64,000 bases of DNA, from positions 2,827,873 to 2,891,872 of the forward strand of contig CP154956.1 of NCBI GenBank assembly GCA_039621445.1, in the 5' to 3' direction. Position 1 is the first letter of the stretch; every line of letters begins with the position of its first letter. The translations under genes were made by a program, and so were the position numbers. This DNA is from Euglena gracilis (lineage: Eukaryota > Euglenida > Euglenophyceae > Euglenales). This document shows positions 47,216 to 60,192 of the stretch, one piece after another. Under the pieces are notes generated by a model. That model saw only the letters and a list, made by a program, of their open reading frames with translations, was not told the DNA's origin and did no database searches.

Positions 47216-50200
47216 GGGTCGAGCCCCCACCCGGCCTTCCCGCTCTGCTCTGCCAACTGCGTCGGCACGTTTCCATCGCGTCGGTTCTCCATCGCGTCAC
47301 AGAAGCGTCACGCACAACGCCGCTGGCGTTGCGCGTTGCTGGCCCCAGAGACCTGAGTCTGATTGGGTTTGTTGCTGGAAGCGTGGACAGACTGAGCAGG
47401 CAGTGTGGACTGGTCCGTCAAGGCTTTGCAGGAAAACCAAAGAAATCATGTAAATATCCCAATCCCAGCCAAATAAGCGCTGCATTTTTTTTGGGAACTC
47501 GAAAATGATGATTTTTTGACTTGGGTGGGTGAAGAAAAAAAGACCTCCTAAAAATGACACCTGGAGAGCAGGTGTGTGTGTATGTGTGTGTGTGTGTGTG
47601 CGTGCATGCGTGCGTGTGTACAACATCCAGACCTGCGATTTTGCCGTTTGTCCAACAATGCCCCTCCCACCGCGAAAGTCACTCCTCCCCCACCCTCCAG
47701 GCTTTTTCCAGGAACCATGGGATGGAGGTCCAAACACTCTGTGTTGTCCACACAATGTGAACCTGTGGTGTCACACATGCCCTTGTCAGGAGCACAGAAC
47801 TGGGGATTTGAACCTGAACTGAAACACGAACTGGCCTTCACTTAAGTGCCAGAGAATTGTTTTAAGTGTAGTGTGGTGGGTGGGTCCGCCTGGGGGGGGG
47901 GTCAGTGGGGTTCCATATTTTTCGCACAAACACGGAAGCCGGTTCATTTCCTGGAAAGCGATGAATTTGAATCGCGGGTGCCTGTCCCCTCGCTGTTGGC
48001 TCATTGGCCCAGGCTATTGCATCGGCCCAACAGACCAGGACCAACTTCGAGGAGAGAACAATTTGACACCGACGACCAAAGGGGGTATGAGCCAGGGGGG
48101 GGGGTGAGCATTTCTTGTGCATTTGATATCATTTCCCATTTTGCATTTAATGCATTTACCGTTGGATAAATCGAAAACTAATTCGATTGTCTTGAATCAG
48201 TTTCACAAAATTCAGAGGGAACGGGAGGGGTTAATTAAACGAGCCCTTTTGGACGTGTCTGGGCCCCACAGATAAACAAAATTTCTCATCCATGTGTGAG
48301 TTTCTGTAAAGGGTTGTGACTGAATTTGGGTGGGACTGAAAAACAAAAACAACAACAACGGATTATTTATGCTTTGGTCCAGGATTGCCTGCGTGAGACA
48401 GCACCTCATATTACACACCACATCAGCCCACACTGAGGCCACAGGTATATAGCGATGTGCAAACTACCTGGCCAAGGTGGAACAGGGGAAAGGCCTTCTC
48501 TTTCAGTTGCATACCCATGTCCTCCAACCCGTGCACAGCAGATAGCCTGTTCCCTTATACTCCGCTGAGCCCCCCCGGGTTTCCGTTCCCCCACCGCCAG
48601 GGCAGACTGGGATCAGGCTGTTTTTTTTTTAGTCGGGTGCCTACTCCACCCCGGGGGGGGGGGGGCCTGCAGCAGGTGCTGATGGACCCCAGGTGTCTGT
48701 CAGCCAAAGGACGGGGAAACCTTCGGCGTCGGCGCGCGGTGAGGACACGGGCTCCACGGAAAGCTTTCGGGCTTTGTTTGTTTTGGGTCTGTGGGGTCAC
48801 CACCAACCCAGCCAACCCATCCGCTCGGCCCGGGGGGGGGGGGGGGGCTCAGGGGGGCCCACAATTGGGGCCAATTTAGGGGTCCAAAAATTTTGGCGCT
48901 TTGCGTCGAAAATAGAGGAAACCCCCCCTTCCGCCCTTCCGTGGGGTTTCCACGCAGCCCGACTGCCGTCTCCATGGGGCGAGGTGGGGGGTGGCTGGGC
49001 GGGGGGGGGGGGGGGCAACCGTTGGCCGGCGGGGCGGGACCAGCCGGATGACACCGAGGTCTCCTCCCTCTCGTGGGGCTATTGGGCCTGTGGGTGGCCT
49101 GGGGTCCGCTGGTCGCCCCCAACCCCTCCCAGAGGGCCCCGAGCAGTGGCCTTGGCCGCCACCGCCGTGCTCCCCGGGGTTCTTCCCCCACTTCTCCAGC
49201 AGTCGGCCAAGGCGGCATGCCCACTGAACCAGACATTTTTTTTGAGGTTGCCCCCCCCCCCCCAGGAGGGAGGGGGTCAGGCTCAGTGGGTACCCCAGAG
49301 GAAGTTTTTTGACACCCAAAATTGACGTGGAAAGTTGAAAAGTGGCCCCGAGCCCCCCCCCCCCCGCCGAGGGAGGGCTAGCGGTGTGGGTGAGTGCCGC
49401 CCCCCCCCCCCCAGGTCCTAAACAACCTCTGCTCTGAACACCGACCCCTCCCGGCACTTGGCCCCCCTCCACTGTATGCACACAGTGTCCTTCTGTCAAA
49501 TGCCACAAAAAACGTCAACGTGTCTCCCCGCACCGTATCGAGCAGCTGCGCAGCACACCCCTGGAACTGTGGCAGAGAGACCCCATTTCCCCATTGGGGA
49601 CGGTGGCCTGTCCCCAGCCCACAGACCGGCACATCGCTACGAATACAAACTGTTCTTCTCGGTGCCCGCCTTCCGACGCGGCAGGATGCGCCAGGGAGGG
49701 GCAGGGGGCGGGTCGGCGGCAAACGCGACTCGCGGCACAACTGGGAGGATGGCTTCCGTCCAGGGATTCTTTTAAACCTTCGGGGATCCCCCCCTCACCC
49801 AGGGGGTGCTCCCAACCCCCTCCCTGGGGGGGAGGGGCACCAGGGGAATTCCGCTTCTGGGGTCAATTTTGAGGTCAAAAAATTCACTGCCTCGCACTGA
49901 AGGTACAGAACCCCCCCCCCTCTGGGGAGACCCACTCGGCCAGCCCGAGGGGGTCTGGCTGACCCCCCCACCATACCCCCCCCTGGGGTCCAACCTTCAT
50001 CAAAAAACCCCTGTGTCCGTCACTTTGCCAAGGTTCACCCTGACCGGGAGACGCACGGTGTGTGTTTATTAGGCTTTGCTGCACAGTGTCTAGATACCTG
50101 TGGACATTTGTATTGGTTTGTGCTTGAACACTGGAGAGCCGAACCCTAACCAACGACCCAACGAGCGAACCAACGGCCCTTCATCCCTCTCCCCTTTCCC

Positions 50201-50488
50201 TCTTTGCCCCAGCCTCTTGGCCGCCTTCCCCCCCCCCCAGGATTGCCCTTGGTCTCCGCGCGAATCCCCCCCAAGGTGTCCCGTGGCCATACCTTCAATC
50301 GTGGCGTCGGGGGGGGGGGGGCGACTTTCCCGACCAGCAATTTGCCAAGCTTGTGCCGTCAAAAAATTGACACCTTGAAATAACCGCTGAGACATATATT
50401 GCAAACTGTGTGAATGCAGTCATACTTTTTGTTCTCATCAGTCTCACGAGGTTGCAGCACTCCACACTTGCCTGGTCGTTTTCCCCTC
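47216..50488. other. Region before gene C, no gene supported
   Basis: Contains a GT run at 47573-47605, the partial duplicate and many G/C-run hairpins. The stretch 49614-49700 reads HRYEYKLFFSVPAFRRGRMR with G/C-ending codons and could be an isolated exon, but I found no partner for it. Confidence 0.3.
48489..48657. repeat. Partial third copy of the duplicated segment
   Basis: Matches 43907-44077 (CTTTCAG, then TTGCATACCCATGTCCTCCA and GTGCACAGCAGATAGCCTG) with a few substitutions and small deletions. Confidence 0.85.
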
Positions 50489-50490
50489 AG
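50482..50490 (+). promoter_or_regulatory. Possible spliced-leader acceptor before gene C
   Basis: TTTTCCCCTCAG ends 14 bases before the predicted ATG at 50505. In euglenozoans messages receive a spliced leader at such a pyrimidine-AG site. It could equally be a normal intron acceptor. Confidence 0.35.
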
Positions 50491-50504
50491 GTCGTCTCGA
50501 TTCC

Positions 50505-50601
50505 ATGCGGCTCAGTGTCGTGTTCGTCATCACGCTGGCGGTCTCGGTGATCGTCAGCGCCACCGCGACCTGGGGGCTGACCTACAGCACCTCCTATGGC
50601 G
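50505..50601 (+). CDS. Gene C exon 1: signal anchor
   Basis: MRLSVVFVITLAVSVIVSA then TWGLTYSTSYG. The first hydrophobic block is long enough to span the membrane. The intron begins GCC-CAGACCCC. Confidence 0.75.
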
Positions 50602-53600
50602 GCCCAGACCCCTCCCAGCAAACTCCCTCACTCTCTCTTTTCTGTCGGTGCATTGCCACTTCAAGTGCGACCGTACTCCAGTTTCTACAGAGTGGCGATG
50701 GCGCATAAGTAAACCCCCATTTTTTGCTAACCCCTGTTTTCGGAAACTTGGCATTTCTGTGAAGTTGTATTGGACCGCCCGGGCCGTCTTTGCCTTTCTT
50801 CAGTGTGGTGGGGGAGCGATTGCATTCGTTGTCGCTGGGCCTAAGGGCAACCACAAGTGTAATCGCCAACCACCTTCGATGGTGCGAGTGATGCAGGGCA
50901 TTGCATTTTTTTTGCCATTGTCTGTCGTTTTCAGCCATTTTCCCTCTGTCTGATTGCCTTTCTGTCATTTGCAACTGTTGGTCATTTCACGCCACCTTTT
51001 GTCCCATATTTGACTTTTTTTTTGGCGCTTTTTGACCACAGTTGCGGAGATGCTCACATTTGGTGGCATCCTCGACGGGTGCGGACTCTATCCGCAATCG
51101 AGAGTGCGGCCATCCCAAGTTCATCGGCAATCTCACATACCTGTTTTGCCATTTTTTGCCATCTTTGGCCTTTTGGGCTTTTGTTGGCGACTTTCAATCA
51201 CATATGGGCAACAGGCACGGGAGACTGATAGGACCTTTGTCCTGGCCTTGCCGGCTAGGTAACCCCACAGAGGGGGGGGGAGGGAAATTTTGGACGCCAA
51301 AATAGGGGAAATGCAAATGCGTTTTTGCTGTTCACAAAATGTGTTTTTTTGTATTTTTTGTACTTTTTTTTGTTTCTGCTGGAAAAGTTTTTTCGAATTG
51401 CAAAAAGTCTCTTTTCAGATCTCGTTTTCCACTGAGACCGATTTTTAAATCGATTTTTTTCCATTCTTTGAGCGTTTTTTTGGGGCCAAGAAATGCATAT
51501 TTTTTTTGAATGCGTCCCCAACGTTTCTCCAAAAAATGCACATCAAATATAAGCAAATTCTTGAAAAATTGCTGTTTTTGCCTAATTCGCATTTTTTTTC
51601 AAGAGATTTGCATGCTCCATGCTGATTTTTTGTTGCTTGTATGTCTTTTTGTTCTATGTCTTTTGTTCGAAAATGCACAACATGAAATGTTACACAATGA
51701 AAAAGGTTCCCCGAAGGAAGTGAAATCTTGCTTCAGCAAAAAGTGTCCTGAAGGAATTTACATGCAATTTGCATTAAATTGTTTTGTGCCTATTTGTATT
51801 CTTTTGTCTTTTTGTTGTGTCGCTTTTTTTCGAGGGTCTGTTGTTCCCCCCTGCAAAGTGACTGCCCAACGTGTTATGCCTCTGGTTCACGGTGGGTGCG
51901 CATCAATCCATCAACCCTAAATTGAGTCCCATTCCTCCGTCCCATTATGCGACGTTCAACAATTTGATGAAAGTGATGGGAGGGCATCGTGCTCTCCTGA
52001 AGGGCATGTGAACCCTTCGCCCAGGGACTGCCAACCGGGGCCTGCCTCCAACTCCGGGACATGGCCAGCGGGTTCGTGGGCCTGGCGACTGCAGCGACGG
52101 GGGACTTCGCGCAGCTGGTGCGGCAGCTCATCGGCGGCCAGGCGCCCTCGTGACTCGTTGTTGTGGTACGCCCCAGAACTGTTCACTAGTTTCAAACTGC
52201 GGCGCACTTGACAGCCAAATGGAAGAACGGCAACGATCTGGCTGATTTTTTTTATTCATTTATGTTTTTGTTCTTCGTGGCGCGCCTGTTGGCGACTCCA
52301 GCGCGCTGGTCTCCAGCATCCTGGATTCGGAGTACACCCGGTCCATGTCGCAGCTGAACGCGACTGGACAGGAGTTCCTGGCCAGCACGCTGGACCTGAT
52401 GGCCCGGGCCAAGAACACCACCGTGCAGGCCCAAGGCCTCGTGACGGCCTTGGCCGTGCCCAGGGCCGGAGGACGACCGCCGCGTTTGAATCCGTGCCGC
52501 CGCGTGTTTGCGTCGCCCCCCTCCCCCCCCCGTGGCCAGTCTCTGGTGCCTGTCCCGTACTATGCTGCATTTTTGCAAGCACTTTCAAAACGTCTTGTTA
52601 TGGTTGTCATTTTGTACATTTTTCGTCTTGGTGTTTTCCATGGTCATTTTTGGCGTGTTTTATTACACAAATGAACACAATAGTAAGCAATTGCACAAGC
52701 CCTCCAGTTTCTTTATCCAACCAGAAGTTCAAGGCCCTTTTTGGGGCAGGTCTACGGATTGGCAAACCCATCTTGCCAAGGCCACTGTTTGCCGAATTTC
52801 ATTATTGGTGACCTTTTCAATCCATTTCTGAAAATATTTTATTGTTGTTTTTGTTTGGTGAGAAAGTCATGCCAGCCCACGGGTTCCCCCAAATAAGTGA
52901 TGAAAAGCCCATTTAACACCAGAAGTTGATGTCTTTGCACCTATTTGTATGTCCCCCCTAAAAGGAGGCTGGAAAGAAAGCGGCAAATTCAGCCACTGAA
53001 TTGTGGGGCTGTAAATTTAACACATATATGCATTTATGTTGTGCTTACATAACAATCTTTTATGGCTTCCGAGATCTCCTGCAAACTTGAACGTTCTTTC
53101 TGTTTCTTCTTCAGCAACTTATCCTTGCAGCAGAGTTTCTCCTTTTTGCATTAATTTTTGATTCAGGTTTCTGACAATTTGTTGGAAAGTGACATTTCCA
53201 TCCAACAACAAGTAACTTGGAAATGACGAGGGTTGCTGCCTCCATTTCTCTATCAACATCGAAATGGATGCCAAGATGCTTCCATTTCTCAGCAAATATT
53301 TCCTTTCCACACTCGGGCGTCGATTTTTTCCCCAACGCCCAATGGTGATGCCCAACGGTGCCTTCAATGATCCCTGCCCTGTCTCTGTCCTTTGGCAATT
53401 TCATGGCGTCCGTCATTACCCAGTTTAGACTTGTGGGCACAGAACATGCTCGCCCTCAAGCCATGCAACCTATAAGCCGTCGTTGTTCGACGACTGGATG
53501 TTTTCCCCCACGTCTTCCCATCGATGCAATGTGCAGCAGAAGTGACCGACATGTGTGAAAAAATTAAGTGTTATTCGTATTTTGTTCCTTTTGTTCTCTT

Positions 53601-56600
53601 CTGTATTTCTCATGACTGATTCATATTTAAGTTATTGTTCCAAAATGCCATAACATATCATCGTTCATCTGTTGTTGCCAACAATTATTATTTCGGACGT
53701 TGACCTTGCTGCATGCCATCTGAGCTCTGGCATGGGGAGGACTACGCCTCTCAGCTGCGAAGCGAGTCCGCCTCCCGGGCCGAAACGATGTTTAGCGGTA
53801 TGCTGGAGACTCGAGGCCCCCTTTGAGAGGCTCCCTCCCTCACATTCAGCGTTGCCGCTCCCAATGTCGGTCTTTGATATGCCTCCCCCCCAGGAAAGTG
53901 TCCTCCGATTTCTGTGCTAGTGCTCCGCAGTCAAAATTTTTGTGTTTTTTTTCTCGCCGTGCAAGCGATTTTTTTTGGGACGTTGGGGGCGTTCATGGCA
54001 CACCATTTTTCTTTTTATCCGGCTGCCACAGAAAATCTACTTTTGTGGTCCCACTAGCAGCACTGTGCAGGGGGGGGGAAATGTGTTTCGCGTTTTTTTT
54101 TTCGCATTTTTGTGCATTTTTGTTTGTGTAAAAATTTTTGAACTGACAATTTCCTCATAGTTCCATATAATTCTTATGAATTTGGTGCCATTTTTTTTGC
54201 ATTTTCGCAATTTTTGTGCCTTTTCCTCAGATGTTGGGCATTTTTATGCATTTTCCCTCCTAAAAATGTGCATTTTTTGCGCATTTTTGTGCACTCTTTT
54301 CGAGGCCGGGAAAGCGCAGTTTCCCAATCCCCCGCACTGTGCGATGCACACGGCACATGTGGCCCTGACGACCCCCCCCAGAATTTTTCCGCTGTTTTCT
54401 CCTGGACGGGGACCTGTGCCGCGGGGGTTCTCTGCCGCTTAATGGCGGGCACCCGTCCCCCCCCTCCCGCCCCCAAAACGGCGCCTCGCTTGCGAGCGCA
54501 TCATCGCCCTCCAGCGACAGGCCCGCCTCTACGACCTGGACCAGCGGGCCCCCGTCCGGCAGCGGCAGCGGGGAGGGGGGCACCCAAGAAGCAGTTCCGC
54601 CGGTTGGCAAGAGCACTTCCCCGGGGCGATGCCATACGACTGGGCGACATGGGGCGTTGCCCAATAGCGCTCGGGATTCGATGAAACTCTATGCCCCCCC
54701 CCCCCCGCCCCATCAGCAGCACATTGGCTGGCTTGACCCCCAGCCGGAATCCGCCTTGACTGGAATTGGCATTCGGCAGCATAAGCAACCCTCCCACGGC
54801 CATTGTCAACTCACCAACTTTTTCCACCCACGCCTTCCCACCTGTTTCATTGCCCCCCCACCCCCCACGCCCGATCATTGCACTCGCCCCTCAGCTTTTG
54901 GAGACAATTTGGCTTCCTCCAACATCCCCCCTTTTAAGGAACTTGGCCAAGGGACTCATTCCTCCCCGGCTGGAGTCCAATGCCCCAACCCTGAACTTGA
55001 CCCCAGACTGTTGGGCTGTTGGGGCCAACATGGCCCGGGCTAATGAGTGTGGGGGGGGGGGCGGTCGTTTATTTCATCCACGTACCCCCCCCCCCCAAAT
55101 TGCTCCTCTTTTGTGGTCACTGGCATATGGGCTGGGGTGTTCGTGGGGTGGGCCGCTGGCGGCGGGCTGATGAACCTGAGCCGGCGGGCCGACCAACCGC
55201 TGGACGACGCCACCTGCACCCTCCTGGGGACGCTGTGTGTCTCGAGCGCGGAGATGCGGCAGAACGTCTACATTGGCCAGCCGAGGTCTTCATGCCAAAA
55301 AGGAGCCAGCAATGGCCAGATAGTCATCAAAAATCGTACCTTTAGAACCCCTCCAGGGGTATCAAAGTGGGCACTTGGTTGGCCACGGTGTACCTGGGGT
55401 TAGCGAAGGCGTAGGGTTAGGGTCAGGACCGACTGGCCGGATTTCGCCCGAGGCCTAATTCTTAACCCTATTGCTAAACCTACCCTTACCCTTTCCCCAA
55501 CAGTTACCCAAACCCTGACCCTGACCCTGGTCCAAGGGTTGGCCTTCCAGACTTCACATTTGTCCGGGACATCTCCGGTGGGGCGCACAGAAGTGCAGGC
55601 GGATAAGGGGGCCCGGTTCATCTCCTCAAACATGCAGGCTGGGGGGCGAACCCCCTCGTTTAATTACTGCCCCCCCCCATTGGGAGCAGTACTTAGAGGC
55701 CCAAGATTTGGGCCTGAAATCGTAACCCTAACCCTATTCCATATCTTCATTATTTGTGGGACTTGGGGGGATTCCCAGTGCCCTGAATATGTATTTGTGT
55801 CTGTATATATCTGTTTTTGAGAGTAATTATCACTGGGCATTTTCTGTGTTCTCTGAGTTTGCATTTGATGAGAGTCATATTTTTGAAAGAAAACGTTTTC
55901 GGACAGGGCAAGATGTTGTGGACGACACTGCATACGTGCATCAGCCAACTGTCATCAATCAGCTCTGTCTCTTCGGACCATCCAACAAAGGCTGGCAGGC
56001 CCCAAGCTGTCTCAGGCACCGGTAACGGGGACAATGTATTCTGCGATGTCACCGGCGTGGCGGCCATCCTGTTCAAGCAACCGGGGCCGTCGTCGGACAC
56101 TGTGATCTTCTACCAGTGGGCCCCCTACTTAGCCGCGCTCGCTGGGTTTGAACGTTTGTTTGTTTGTCTGTTTGTTCGATGTCGTATCAACCCAGAGAGC
56201 AAAATGGAGGAGGGTTTACCTCTTTGCTTGAGCCTGAAGGCATTAACCCCCGAATTATGACCCCCCCATGAAGGAAAATGAAATCCTCTGGGCACGGGTT
56301 TTTGGGGGCTGCAAAGCCCCAAAACTGATTTTTTGGGCAATTTTTCAGTGGCCAACCCACAAAATTTCCATTTTTGACAACACTTGCCCAAAATTGGCAA
56401 CCTTGGGTGGCAGTTTGGGGTCGTTTTTAGGGGGGGTCGGATGTTCACCAGCAATTTCTTGACTTAAGTGGGGGTTCACTTGTGGGGAGATATGGAACGG
56501 AGAATCCTTGGCGAGTGCATTGGAAAACCCTTCCATTGGCCCCGGCAAGCCCTCAACGCCACGGACACCAACTTCTCAGCGTGGCGGCAGTCGTGCTTGG

Positions 56601-59600
56601 CCGGCTCCAATTCCAGTTTCCTGAACGTCACGTGTGCGGAGGGGACGGAGAGCGTCTACCCGAGCTGCAACGGCACCTGCGGCTTTGCTCAGGTGACACT
56701 CCGCCGGGCACGGGCAGAGTTTGCATGCAATTGCACAAGAAGGAACTATCAGAGACTCAGATTTGTTCAAAATGTTTTCCGGCGGATTTGCGGTGGGTTC
56801 AGAAACACCCCAAACATAGACCCTACCCTTGAACCCTTGATTTGGCAACCAAATGTATTTCAGTTCTCGTTCACCAGAACTTGGGGGTCACCGGAAAGGA
56901 CCCCCAAGCTGGCGAATTGGCTGGCATTTTTTTGTTCTTTTTTTCCAAACTTGGCCAAATATTCGCTTTCTGGGCAACTGGTGGGCGAAAAAAAGGTGCT
57001 TGTCTGGTTCGCACAGCGGAACCCTCCTGTTGGTTGCCGTGAGGGACCCCTCAAAACCAGGGGTTTTTTAGTCGGACCCCCTCCCCCGGGGGGGGGGAGG
57101 GTGGGTGGGTCCCTTGGACCCCCCCCGGGGGGGTGGGGGTAGGGGCTGGTGGGTATATCTTTTCCGGCGCCGAAGGCGCCGAAACTTTTGAAAAAGGTGC
57201 TAAGGTCAAAACGACAGAGTCTCTTCCCCGAGGGCCATTTGAGCCCATTTTGAGTTGATTTGGGCCCTGCCATTCCACAGCACAGGGCTCGGGTTGAGCA
57301 TTGGCCCTGCCGCCCCGGGGCACCCACCGTGGCCTCCGGAGGGCAGAGGGAAACAAAGCGAGGCCGCCCGCGTTCGACCCCGGACAGGGAGTGGCGTCCT
57401 TGCACAGGGGGGCCGGTTGTTCGGGTGCTTTGTTATGGAAAGAGAGAAGGTTTGACTGCCCGGGCCGCGGAATCGGCCCGGGCGGCGCGGCGGCGGCGAG
57501 GGCGCCTGCCGCCGACCCGCGCTGCCGGTCGTGGTACGCCGTCCACCTGGGCGTCCAGACCGCGGTGGCCAGGGGACGCCGGGGGGCGCCGCGGGGCAGT
57601 CCGCAAGGATCAGGGCCTCGGTTTTGACCGAGGACTGCTGCCCTTGGACCCAAAGGCTGGAAGGCCAGTCTGGGGAAGAAAAGGCTGCACTGGAATCCCG
57701 GAAGGCCTGGTGGTGGTGGTGTGGGGGTCAGCCCTCCTGGCCTTCCCCACAGCCCTGGTATGGGTCTCAAGTGGGAAGTCAAGGAACCGGGTTTTCCGCC
57801 GTGTTGGATGGATTGGCGATGCCAAAGGCCACATGTCCGCTGCCTTTGCCGATAATTATCGCGTTCTGCCCATTCCGGTGGATTTTCAGGTGAATGTGCT
57901 GGGAGGGGCAGTGTCGCTTCCATTAAGGGCCTCCCTGGAGCACTGCAGTGGGAAATTCTGAAAGCGGGATTTCTGCAGTCGGAGGGGACCCAATCTCTGG
58001 CTTCAGAAATAAGGACCTCCGGACAAAGGGGGAGGCGAGCACCTCTTTCCACCCAGCTCTCAGCCAGGGCTGGTGGACCTCACCTTGGGGGCCGGCTGAA
58101 ATACAGTTGGGGCAGCCTAAAGAAATTTTTATGCCCTTGTCTTCTAAAAGGGGCCAGCATGGCCGAAAATGGCGTTTTTGAGGGTTTTCGTAGGGGGTTT
58201 CAAAGCGATGTTTATCTCTAAAATTTGGTTGAGAATCCCAACCCAGCAGTGTTCGGGTACCAGCTGGCATCCAGCCGGATCTCGCCTTGAGGGGGGGGTT
58301 TGGATGCCACGGCCTCATTTTTTTTGGAAATTACGTTTGGCAATTTTTGAGCCCCCGGGTCCTTGAAGACGGGACGTTGGCCATTTGATCTTGCTGCAGG
58401 GTATCAATTCCCCCCCACACCAATGTTGGGGAGAGCCTCTTTTTCCAGCCCTGGAACCCACCCAAATGGTATTTTGCACTTTCCAGCGTGTCCCCCTTTT
58501 GACCTGACCTAACCTAACCCCAGTTTTCACTCAGCTCCAGCCAGGTGACCTCCACCCTGGCTTTTTTTTTTCCGTTGGTGCAAATCTTCCAGCCTCTAAG
58601 TCGACCCCCCTCCAAGGTTGTAAACAACGCCCTGTTCGATGGCTATATTGACCTATTGCGTGGTTTCCAGGCAATGTTGTCCTTGAATATGCCCAGGCCC
58701 GGTGTTTGCAGTAGTCCCTTCATTCTATTGGTCTTATGCAGCATGTTGTGCAGGCGGTGGTGTGGGTGTGGCGGCCTGTTTTGTTCTTCCAAAGTGGGTG
58801 GTGGGTCTCATGTATCATTGCCAAATTGCATTTGCATCACTGATGGGGGGGATTTATAACTGAAAATTTTCTGCAATTTCTGCAAATTCCCTTTTCCCTG
58901 CAATTTTCTGCATTTCCCCCCTCAATTTTTCTGCAATTCTTTCACTTTCCGCAATTATGCATGAACCTGATATGAAATGCGACATTTCCGGCCATGCCTT
59001 GAGTGTTTCACAAAGGGAATCCAGGTGCTTTTCTTGCAAAAAAAAATTGCCAAAAACTGCCAATTTTTTTTAATTTTCCATTTTTGCGAAATTGCTGATT
59101 TCTTGGCTTTTTTGTTTTTTTGCTCATAATAATTTCGACCAGTAAAAATTTCGCATCCTGGACAAATTTTTACCAGAGACCAAACTTTTTTTGTCAATTT
59201 CGTTCTTTTTTTCTCAACCAACAAACTCCGTATTTCTAAAATCAGCGTGCTCCCAAATTTGCGTTTTTGGACTTTTTTGTTGGGAAACCAGTGTGAATAG
59301 CAAGTCAAAACATACACCACTGTTGCAGAACGACAAAGGTCCCCTCCAGCAGAAGTGTACACATTCTCAAAACTGCATTCCTGTAGTTTCCCCGCAATAT
59401 CCGCAATTTTTCCGCAAATTTTTCCTCAAAAATTACCCCCCCCCCTGATCACTGCCACTGCTTCCCCTGCGGCGGACGCAGATGAGTGCGGTGTACATCG
59501 ACGCCCAAAAGCAGGTGCCGACCGTCACCCTCTCCTACCCCATCTTCTCTGCCCATGCTGACCCTTGAGTCTCCAACCCAGAAATCCCACAAAAATAACC

Positions 59601-60107
59601 ACAAGCCCCCTTGTCAGTGCCAAAGAGGGTGGGACAGAGCAGAAATGACACAAAAGCCCACCTGGAGGTTTGAAATGCTGAGGCACAGACGTTTAAGCCA
59701 ATCCCAAAGCGGTGCAATTGAAAAGTGTTCAGAAATGTTCATCTCCCAAACCCAGACATTTGCCCCTGAGAGTCCCCCTGACATAGAACCGATGTGTCTT
59801 GCGGTTGGAGGTGTGGACAAAGTTATTCGCTGTTTTGTGATCCAGCTGCTTGGGGATTTTCACAAAACAGAACAAGTGCACACATTTGCACAAGCAGCGC
59901 TCATATGTGGCCAAGGAAACCAGACCTGGGAAGATGAAACGGAATTTGTTTGTGCCCCACAACACCAGATTGTGTGCGGCGAAATGGAGTTGTAGACCCT
60001 AACTGAAATCCCTGGAGTATAGCACACTTCAGCACGCTTTTATGGAAATTGCAGCGGGGGAGTGGAATTCGCCTGGGTTGGCCCCAGCCAGGACCCAAAA
60101 CTGACCC

Positions 60108-60192
<85 letters not shown>

